64,000 nucleotides of DNA, from positions 95,435,795 to 95,499,794 of the forward strand of contig CM060977.1 of assembly GCA_030765065.1 (NCBI GenBank). Reading direction: 5' to 3'. The DNA comes from Deroplatys truncata. Its lineage: Eukaryota > Arthropoda > Insecta > Mantodea > Mantidae. The number at the start of each line of letters is the position of its first letter. Position 1 is the stretch's first letter. Shown piece by piece: positions 56,355 to 64,000 of this stretch. The notes beneath the pieces were generated by a model. The model ran no database searches, was not told the DNA's origin, and saw only the letters and a list, made by a program, of their open reading frames with translations. The position numbers were made by a program, and so were the translations under genes.

Positions 56355-56650
56355 AGTAAAATTCAGACAGCGGAAATGAGATTTTTACGAAGAACTTTAG
56401 AATGTACTAGATTAGACTTAATAGGTAATGAAACGATAAAATTAGAGGACTGAGTATTCACAAATTATATGATAAAATTCAAGAACACGAACCTAACCGT
56501 AAAGTGATATGAACTACATTACTGAAGAAAGAATACCACTATTAACTAATAAATACAAACCGTCAGGAAAAAGAGACATCGGATACCTCAGAAAAAGATG
56601 GGAATAAGTAAGGAATCGAAGACAGGTGGAATGCCTAATCATCGAAATGA
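56355..56650 (+). pseudogene. LINE RT C-terminal fragment
   Basis: Reads KIQTAEMRFLRRTLECTRLD, LIGNETIKLED, then in pieces NRQEKETSDTSEKDGNK. The first phrase is typical of the C-terminal end of endonuclease/reverse-transcriptase LINEs common in insect genomes (RTE-like or CR1-like; clade uncertain). Stops and frameshifts are present. It lies inside the element at 55814-57282. Confidence 0.6.
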
Positions 56651-56944
56651 AGAATATAATATTATTAATAATAATATCTTAATAATTACTTTGCATAATA
56701 GCTACCTTATGTTATCTTAAGTGGAATCACACAGGATGATTTTTATTGACAAATTCAGCAAAATCCAAGTGTATTACCCAAAATAACGCGGAAAGCGCTT
56801 TTACATACATTGTCTTCTTTTATGCCAAAGAAAAAAGATTACAGCCCCCATCGTAACAATCAAAGTCCTGACTGCGTATTTTGGCTGCAAACTACAAAGT
56901 ACAAACGGGGGCAATTCATATAAGAATCGTGAGTGAGAATAGCG

Positions 56945-57260
56945 GCAGGCAAGGGAATGATTCATGAACGAATCATACACTATGGCAGGCCAGCAGACAA
57001 GGGTACGATTCATGATTGAATCATGCAGTAGGTTAGACCAGTAGGCAAGGGGACGATTCATGAATGAATCGTGCACTAAGGCAGGCCAGCAGACAAGGGT
57101 AGGATTCATGATTGGATCATGCAGTAGGGTAGACCAGCAGACAAAGGGACAATTCATGAACGAATCGTGCACTAGGAGAGACTAGCGGACAGGTAGCAAG
57201 AGAACGATTCATGAATCGTGAACGAATCTTATGAATCAATTCATGAACCGTGAACGAATC
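56945..57260. repeat. 48-bp tandem repeats with GATTCATGAATGAATC palindrome
   Basis: Unit starts at 56959, 57007, 57055, 57103 and 57151 are exactly 48 bp apart; a sixth follows at 57206 after 55 bp. Each unit contains a palindrome-like GATTCATGAATGAATC and the phrase GGCAGGCCAGCAGACAAGG. Odd and even units alternate (GTGCACTAAGGCAGG against ATGCAGTAGGTTAGACC), so a 96-bp higher-order unit is suggested. Confidence 0.85.
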
Positions 57261-58039
57261 GCATGAATCGATTACTGTAAAAGAATCGTTTGGCCCAAAC
57301 CTAGTTGAAGCGGGACTCGTCCGAAAAGACCACATTTTTCTACTCAGTGACGTTCACGTGCCCATTGCAGTCGGAGGAGCTTGTGGTTTCTGTACAATGG
57401 AACCCGACGTAATGGCATGCATGCAGCCAGTCCTGCCTGCAGACGGCGACAAACCGTTGATGCGGACAAGTTCACACCTGTTGCAGTGCTCCAGTGTCGA
57501 GCCAACACTGTGGATGAAGCTGTACGGTCCGTTATGGCCATGCGACCAAGATGACGATCATCCCGTGCTGTGGTCATGTTCCGTGGTCCAGTACCCGCTC
57601 TTCGCTGCGTCCGACCGTCATCTATCCACTGCTTCCACACACGCGTCACTGTCGTAGCAGCATGCCCTGTACGAGCCGAGATGTCACGGTATGACAAACC
57701 CGCTTCCCGGAGACCGATCATTCTGCCCCGTTCGAACTCACTCATATGCCGATATGGCCCCCTTTGACGTCGACGAGGCATACTGGCACTCACTTTATTG
57801 TTTCCATCATTTTTGACAGCTCTGTACTCACTACACTGGGCGCAACACTGATCTTGTCGGACCGACACGAGTGGGCTCCGTTCGGCCTACGTGTATCCCT
57901 TCTCTCTGCAAACCTACTTACTTATTGCTTGCACACTCTTCTACACTTCCACCACGTTTGGAGTTATTCGGGAAATTCTTTCTTGGTGTTGCAATTTTCA
58001 CAATTGGCAGTGTATATATAGATATATATATACGTTTTG

Positions 58040-59035
58040 AGGTCCCTCAAACTCCAGAAAGCATTTTCACATTCTCTACCGCGTACTTAGTGTGCAGAAA
58101 AGATATTGAACTCCACCAAAAGATTGTATAGTGAGTTTTCACCGGAAATACATGTTTTAAGTCCCCTGAATATGAAAAAAATATCCATTAGAACACACTG
58201 ATGTACCATACATTACCTTCTCTACCCTCTTATTGTCTTCTTTATATTGGTAGTTTAGAAAGAATCTTACTAAAACTTATATTTCTATCGACGTAATTTT
58301 AATCCAAATAAACCTTTGCATAAATAGCAATATTACACATTTCGTAATGGATACAAAGGGAACATCAATATTCAAATTTTTAAGAACTGGAGCTATATGC
58401 TGGCCTTAAAATTTTATAATGTTTCCATGACATCGCCAGAAACAACTGAATGTTGGCAGAACTTTGAAAGAATGACCAAGTAATGAACAATAAAAGCAAT
58501 TAATAGAGGAAATCTCAGAAATGGCTTATACCACAAAAAAGTCATTTGATATACATTGTATGTTTTAAAGAAATCTGCGAGCTTTCTATAGTTCGTTTTC
58601 GTCTATCGCTTGACATTTACCAGTTATACAAAATTATACAAAATGAAGAGAACTTGATAGGTTATTCTCAAAAAATTCAAGATGTTCATCTTATTTTACA
58701 TATAAATGTCTTTTAATCAAAATTGTTACAGATATTTTTATAAAATAAAAAATATAGAAAAATGTTCTATGATAAGGCTAGTTTGAGGTGGGAAGATTGT
58801 GTCGAAAACTTTATTGTCGCACCTTTGGACGATGATGAACCTAAATATCAATTATAATGTTCATCTGACTTTTGTTTTTGAGTTATGCTCTTCACAGACA
58901 CACATACACGCACACAAACCTTTTCTAAAAATACTTTTATCGTATTCAGGTTGACTCAAAGCATGTATTTTCGGTGAAATCTCAGTATTGAAATTTTGGG
59001 CGGAATACAATACCTTCTCTACCTACCGTAATGCA
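58040..59035 (+). repeat. dispersed repeat family A, plus strand, preceded by inverted tail piece
   Basis: 58060-58165 is an inverted tail (AGTTTTCACCGGAAATAC, CATGTTTTAAGTCCCCTG). 58200-59035 is a full copy of the second subtype: TTCTCTACCCTCTTATTG, AAGAACTGGAGCTATATGC, CGCACCTTTGGACGATGATG and GGTGAAATCTCAGTATTG to AATACCTTCTCTACC. Confidence 0.75.
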
Positions 59036-59620
59036 TAGCTAACTAATAAACGACTCTAACGACTCTGATTAAAATACGATATATTAAAGCTATGTACATG
59101 GCAAATAAAATGTATATATTAAATTTTCTGGGAATAGTCTGTAATATCCTCTTCGTTCAGAATTTTGTATAATCTTGTGTAAGTGGTAAACGTTATGCGT
59201 TAGACAAATGCACTACACAAAGGATGTGAATCTCTTTAAAACACACAATTTATCTCAAATAAGTTTTTTTGCCGCATAAGCCATTTCTGAGATATCCGTT
59301 ATCGAAATTTGGAATTGTTCTATGATTTTCATTCTTTTTAAGTCCCATGGATTTTCAGTTGTTTCTCGCGATGTCATGGAAACAGTATGGAATTTTAAGG
59401 CAGCATATAGCGTCCAGTTCTTAAACATTTAACTATCGCTGTTCTCTTTGTATCTATAACGAAATGTGTAAGGTAGCTATTTCTGGAAATTTTTATTTGG
59501 ATTACAAAGTAGTACTTATAAAAACAAGCTTCAGTAACAATAATTTGTTATACTCGCCAATAAAGTATAGAAGATAGAGAAATATATGTGAATGTAACAC
59601 ATAGAATTTTTTTACCTACA
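59036..59620 (-). repeat. dispersed repeat family A, minus strand
   Basis: Inverted copy of the second subtype ending in the head AGATAGAGAAATATATGTG, then AATGTAACACATAGAATTT. It faces the plus-strand copy just before it, giving a long imperfect inverted pair. Confidence 0.75.
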
Positions 59621-60100
59621 CTACGTACATAATAAGCAGAGAAGCTAATGCATTTCACCCAGAAATTCGATATTTAACCGTATATACATGTTCTGATGAC
59701 CCTAAATGAAGAAACATTTTTAGAAAAGGATCTGTGTGTGTGTGTTTTTTTAAAGAATGTCAAAAACGGAAAAGTCATATAAATACCAAACTTCGTAATT
59801 GGGTTCAACATTTTCCAAAATTGCGACACAAGAATTTTAACAAAAAACTCCACCCCAAACTTCCCATATATGAAATTTATATTTTAGTTTTTATTTGTGT
59901 TCATTTTAAAACAGTAATTTTGGAAATACTAATATTATCACTTACCATTAAATGAAAAGTGCCAATGTCATGAAATTTCAAATTAATTAACACTTGTGTA
60001 GGAGGCATGCTTCCGTTTATAGTATTCTAACCTCTGGTATTTCCAATAATATAATGCTTATTACTCTTTTAGACATTCTGCATCGCTTTAAAAAATTCAT
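59621..60100 (-). repeat. family A tail fragment, minus strand, then unique DNA
   Basis: 59640-59900: GCATTTCACCCAGAAATTCG, ACCGTATATACATGTTCTG, AAATACCAAACTTCG and CTCCACCCCAAACTTCCC. A TGTGTGTGTG run near 59730 is part of the family's simple-sequence zone. From about 59900 to 60100 nothing is recognised. Confidence 0.65.
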
Positions 60101-60929
60101 TCTTTTTTTCAGATTTAAAATGTATTATGACATACGCCTGCTCTTACTTTAGGAATGACATTAAAAATGCCAAATGCAGCAAATTTGCATCAGCAGCTTG
60201 GTTTGCGGCAACCATTTTCCAACTTCTAACATTTTTTGAACACCTTAACTTAACACCGCATTTAACACATTATTAAAGCTAACACTGTTAAATGAAACAG
60301 AGTTTGCGTTAATTTCAGTGTTAAATACGTATGGTGTAGTGTAAAAATTTAACATCTTTTGGTGAATCCGTCGTTGCATCTCTTCAGGAAGGAAGGAATT
60401 ATTCTCCTTTATATCTTTTTTGAACTAAGGAAGCGTTTCACTAAAGTTATTGCCTATAAAATGTCAATCACATCGCATTGTTACCTGGAGTTCCAGTATT
60501 CTTGCTTCAAAGTGTCAAATTTCCTGAGCAGTTTTGTATATCCGCTCATTTTATCGTGTTATGCGATGTTGTTCCTTTAACTATTCTTCAAACGCGCGGT
60601 GTAAACATATATTTCACTTGGGAGGGAGAGAGCAAGAGAATTTTTATAATGTATTCCCTCATCGTCACGCTGGTTTACTCCCTAAAGAAGGAAAATGAGG
60701 TTTTTAAGTTTTAATTTCCGGCAGTTAAAGAAGGAGATGGAAATATTGAAGAAGATAGCAAGGAAGTCTACGCTTTGGCAGAGGGGACGGTCTATCGAAA
60801 AGCCATTAAATCTTGGAAGTACGTAAGTTTCGTCTTGGGGAAACCTAATCATTTCTTCATGTAGTAGTGTTGAGTATTTCTAACATTTCCCTCTCAGATT
60901 TCAACGCAATTATACACTCCTACCGAAAA
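60101..60929. other. no gene seen
   Basis: About 830 bases with two overlapping frames of 70-80 codons (60359-60714) that I do not recognise. TGTTAAATGAAACAGAG and TAACACTG/CAGTGTTA-like motifs lie near 60240-60335. No repeats matched. Confidence 0.45.
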
Positions 60930-61600
60930 AAGTATTGTGCATTACAACCACATGATCGTTTTTATCCTCTATCGTTTACTAGTGGGCATAAAATCAGTTT
61001 TAGTAAACCTTATTATACAAAGCTAACAGCGGCAGTCAAATGTTTAAGAACTGAACTCTATATGTTGGCCTTAAAATTCCATACTGTTTCCATGACATCG
61101 CGAGAAACAACTGAAAATGTGCAGGACTTAAAAAGAATGATATCTTGAACAATTTGAACTATCAGTAACTGATACCTCAGAAATATGACACAAAAAACCT
61201 TATTTGAAATAGATTGTATGCTTTAAAGAGACCAATTTTTTTCCGTAGTACTTTTACGTCCATCGTTTAACGTTTATCACTTATGCAAGCTTATATAAAT
61301 TTTCTTCCAAATAAAGAGGACTTCACACACCATTTCCAGAAAATTTAAGACATGCATTTTATTTGCCATGCAAACGAATTTAATATGTGGTATTTTAATC
61401 AAAATCGTTACAGCCTTTGTTGAAAAAATAAAAGATTTCGAGAACTTTTCTATGTAAAGGGTTCTTTAGGATGGGAGAATTATCTTCAAAATTTTGGTGT
61501 CACATCTTTGGAAGATAATGAACTTAAATACCAAGTTTAGTATTTCCTACTTCTCATTTTTGCTTTCGCTACCACGTACCTGGAAGAAGGTACTAGAAGG
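60930..61600 (+). repeat. dispersed repeat family A, plus strand
   Basis: A degraded head (GCATTACAACCACATGATCG) is followed by GTTGGCCTTAAAATTCC, GACATCGCGAGAAACAAC, TGATACCTCAGAAATATG, TTTCCAGAAAATTTAAGAC and AATACCAAGTTTAGTATTTC. It is lost near 61600 where an inverted copy begins. Confidence 0.75.
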
Positions 61601-62445
61601 TACTTCCAAACAAAAATTCATATCGAGATTTCTCCAGAAATACATGCCTTCAGAACCCTTGAATAAGAAGAAAGCGTTTTTACAAAAATGTCTCTGCGTG
61701 TGTGTGTGTGTGTGTGTGTGTGTGAACAGTGTGACACAATAACGAAAAGTCGGATAAATACCAAAAACATGGTATTTGGGTTTAGCACCTTCCAAGGATG
61801 CGACACGAAGACACTCAAGAAAATCCCCCTACCCCAAACCATTCGTTACATGGAAGATTTTTCGAAGTTTTAGATTTTGTAAAAAATGGCTCAAAATATT
61901 TTGATTAAAATATCATATATCAAAGATATTTATATGATAAATAAAATACATATCTGGAATTTTTTAGGGAATAGTATGTGAAGCCCACAACATTCTGAAG
62001 AAATTCTGTATAATCTTGTATTACTAGTAAATGTTAAACGATAGCCAAAAACGTATTGTAGATCTCTTTAAAATACAACATTTATTTGAAATCACTTGTT
62101 TTGTGGCATCAGCCATTGCCGAGATATCCGTAAATAATAGTTAAAATTTTCAATACTTTTGTCAATGTTTTCAAATCCTTTCGATATTGAGTTGTTTCTC
62201 GTATTTGCACGCAAGGTGTATGGAATTTTAAGATCAGTACATGGTGTCCGGTCCTTAAACATTTGACTATCGTTAACTCCCTTTATATTTATATCAAAAT
62301 GTAAGGTAGCTATTTCCGGAATGTTTGTCTCGATGAAAATTAGGAAGATACGAAAATAAAATTTCATAAGAATAACTTGTATACCCACCAATAAGCGTTA
62401 GAGGGTAGAGAAAGTCTTATGAGTATAATACATCAGATTTGTATA
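61601..62445 (-). repeat. dispersed repeat family A, minus strand, with GT tract
   Basis: Inverted copy from ATCGAGATTTCTCCAGAAAT through a (GT)n tract (61697-61723), AAATACCAAAAACATGG, CCCCAAACCATTCGTTAC and TTAAGATCAGTACATGG to the head GGGTAGAGAAAGTCTTATG. About 840 bp. Confidence 0.8.
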
Positions 62446-62484
62446 AAAATCAATGCTCTCTTGCTGTATACATTCAGTGTGCGC

Positions 62485-63165
62485 CTACAATTAAAAACAT
62501 TCTGATGTGTTGCATTCACGTGACTTTCTCTACCCTTGTAAAAACTGTTTATACAAACGCTTATTCTCCCTGTACGTCATGTTAATTGTGATAAACATTT
62601 GCAGAAACTATCTTATTGCTAATTTTCTTGTAGGTGCAAGGGGAATATGGTAGGTTTTAAGCGATAGTCAAATCTTTTAAGAGGTGGTTGCTATGTGGAG
62701 CATTCCATTCTCTTTGCATGGCCAGGGCATAAAAAAACAATAACGAATTCCCATTTGAGAAAAAGTATAGGTAGTGGAAAGTTCAAAAAATAACATGGAA
62801 TATCTCGGAAATGGTTCACTCGACAAAATAAAATAAATACTACATAAATTGTGTGTTTTAATGAAATATACATTTTTTGTGTAGTAAAAGCTTGTCTCTC
62901 TCTTAAGGTTACTAGTTTTGAGAGAGATATACGGATGATGAGGTCTTTTGGTGACATTCCCAAAAACTCAACATATGCATTTCATTTGCCATGAAAATAT
63001 CTTAAACGTATAACAATTTAATCAAAATCGTTACAGCCATTTTTGAGAGAATAAAACTTCTCAAAAACGTTCCATATAAGCTTAGTGTGGGTAAGGGGAT
63101 TTTCTTTAAAATCCTCGTGTCGTATAATTGGATGACACTAAACCCAAATACCAAGTTAGGTATTA
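62485..63165 (+). repeat. dispersed repeat family A, plus strand (split by S2 SINE)
   Basis: The head GATGTGTTGCATTCACGTG runs through TACCCTTGTAAAAACTG, TATTGCTAATTTTCTTGTAG, ACGAATTCCCATTTGAG and CCCAAAAACTCAACATATG to AAATACCAAGTTAGGTATT at 63164. It resumes at 63434 after a SINE-like insertion. Confidence 0.8.
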
Positions 63166-63433
63166 AATTAAATTGAGTTTTGTTTATGGACGCTCTTTAA
63201 CTACTGCGGTTTAGCGTCCCATTCCATATTGGGCGTGAAAGACGGGTAATTTTTCTCAGAGGCTTCTTTATTAGACTTGAGGTTCTTTTACATGCCGTAA
63301 ATCTTCGACACGGGGGGACCACCGGCTTTACTTCCCTTTCGAAGGAAGCTATACTGAGGATTTTTACGCCGAAAACTTCCATCGCCCTCCGCCGTGTTTG
63401 AACCCCCAACCTCGGGAAAGGGCTTTAAAGGGT
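63166..63433 (-). repeat. SINE-like repeat S2, minus strand, nested in family A
   Basis: 268-bp insertion between GTATT at 63160-63164 and GTATT at 63434-63438 in a family A copy. It matches 24515-24768: TTTAGCGTCCCATTCC, ATATTGGGCGTGAAAG, CATCGCCCTCCGCCG and TTTGAACCCCCAACC. The minus strand gives GGGGGTTCAAACACGGC, a B-box-like sequence, at the head; the left end is A/T-rich, as expected for a SINE tail. Confidence 0.75.
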
Positions 63434-63615
63434 GTATTTATCCCACATTTCGTGTGACATCTGTTCACAGACAGATAAATACACGGACATAATACCAAAA
63501 AGCCTTTATTTGGATTCATAGCAACTAAAAATGTATTTTTGGTGAAATCTCGGTATCGAATTTTTGGGTGGAATGCTATACTTCACGTTCTTACTATATG
63601 AAGTAGACAACGTAA
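63434..63615 (+). repeat. dispersed repeat family A, tail (continues 62485-63165)
   Basis: GTATTTATCCCACATTTCG, GTTCACAGACAGATAAATAC, TTTGGATTCATAGCAAC, GGTGAAATCTCGGTATCG and TTTTGGGTGGAATGC. It ends with TACTTCACGTTCTTACTATA at about 63600. Confidence 0.75.
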
Positions 63616-64000
63616 TAAATAAGCTCACTGTAAGTTCTGGCCATCATTTCCTGTCCGGTATATGGGTATATATGACGTCATTGCACCGCCCCATTCTTTT
63701 AAACTGACTCATTTTTGTGTATATGCGCAGTCAAATAATGTGGATACAAATACGCATTTAAGTATATACCGGACAAGGCAGCAGCAGCAGTGTGAGAATG
63801 TTTGTAACAGTGCAGCCTCAATACACAATACATCTTCAATAGCTTCTATCACAACGGTCAAACAAGAGGGACAAGTTGTCTTTCATTACAAAGGCAATTG
63901 TTTATCTCAATGGATACCATGAGGTGCTGTTATTTATCAGCAGCGCCGAAAAACTGGCACTGGGCGATATTGTACAAGTCTACATCCTTCTCCACGATAA
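63616..64000. other. no recognisable gene
   Basis: An 86-codon frame (63662-63922) includes a Gln-rich run from GCAGCAGCAGCAG near 63780, but shows no known domain. The window end truncates whatever follows. Confidence 0.4.

Larger units (their letters stand above)
55814..57282. mobile_element. insertion in Tc1 with 48-bp palindromic array
   Basis: About 1.47 kb between GAATCGTT at 55806-55813 and at 57283-57290, a candidate 8-bp target duplication. Because GAATCG recurs many times inside, the boundary is uncertain. Both ends are rich in GAATCG/CGATTC motifs. The left part has a 37-bp duplication (GAATCGTGCATGAATC at 55881 and 55918), the right part a 48-bp array, and the centre a LINE fragment. 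No transposase was seen. Confidence 0.55.
55330..57781 (-). pseudogene. Tc1-like transposase pseudogene, interrupted
   Basis: The start at 57781 gives MPRRRQRGPYRHMSEFERGR, followed by LREAGLSYRDISARTGHA and VTRVWKQWIDDGR, the bipartite helix-turn-helix of Tc1 transposases. ITDRTASSTVLARHW, LSASTVCRRLQAGL and NVVFSDESRFN (first Asp, near 57330) follow. After the insertion it continues VSYSDGHIRVRR (near 55755), MVWGAIGYNNRSCLLRIEG (near 55670), FQQDNARPHIARNVQAFFE (second Asp, near 55530) and LLPWPARSPDMTPID (near 55460-55420). The usual catalytic Glu of SPIE is Asp here. It ends in a frameshifted tail. Confidence 0.85.
55095..58016 (-). mobile_element. Tc1-like transposon hosting another element
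   Basis: Terminal repeats: TACACACTGCCGTTTGTAA at the left, TATACACTGCCAATTGTG on the minus strand at the right, followed by matched AAAATTGCAACTCCAAGAAG / AAAATTGCAACACCAAGAAA. TA-rich flanks fit Tc1. The length (2.9 kb) is explained by a ~1.47-kb insertion at about 55814-57282. Confidence 0.85.

Overview
The window looks like intergenic DNA from a large, repeat-rich, AT-rich animal genome. The mix of mariner, Tc1, I-clade-like LINE, tRNA-derived SINE and Gypsy-type LTR sequences points to an insect, possibly of the cockroach/termite type; that identification is inference. I found no host gene, no tRNA or rRNA gene and no CRISPR. Every coding trace I recognise belongs to a transposable element, and nearly all of them are broken by stops or frameshifts.

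Layout. 1-2775: a LINE RNase H pseudogene split by a Tc1/mariner-superfamily transposon, whose transposase is itself split by a solo LTR with a 4-bp target duplication. 2775-9620: LTR pieces, copies of dispersed repeat family A, an unclassified 1.1-kb DNA element with an 8-bp target duplication, a LINE 3' end, and a second solo LTR inside a family A copy. 9624-15206: a transposase gene interrupted in frame by a young, pol-less LTR retrotransposon (10376-14985, target duplication AAGT). 15600-19505: a long degraded LINE on the minus strand (endonuclease, reverse transcriptase, RNase H). 19500-21288: a mariner remnant and a mariner element with both ends. 22.4-28.7 kb: family A, SINEs, a foldback MITE and unrecognised DNA. 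28724-29781: solo LTR. 29835-32945: a 3.1-kb minisatellite of 46-bp units. 33189-34520: a mariner element. 36956-37845: a hAT-type element. 39.9-52.5 kb: MITE, SINEs, a transposon with internal duplication (42641-44230), a mariner carrying two nested insertions (48417-50537), and a LINE fragment carrying a SINE. 52.7-64 kb: family A copies in both orientations around a Tc1 element (55095-58016) that hosts a further element with a 48-bp palindromic array.

The most unusual signal is shared by several LTRs. Their 3' (U5) ends consist of tandem units of roughly 35-75 bp, each holding a degenerate copy of the sequence normally used as the primer binding site (TGGCGCCCAACGTGGGG-like). Target-site duplications place these units inside the LTR rather than after it. 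In the one element with both LTRs, the 3' LTR is 73 bp longer than the 5' LTR, the size of about one extra unit. This suggests LTRs that grow by repeated capture of the primer-binding region.

Limits: all homology calls rest on motif recognition by eye. Repeat boundaries are approximate unless a target duplication or terminal repeat is given, and family assignments below superfamily level are tentative.
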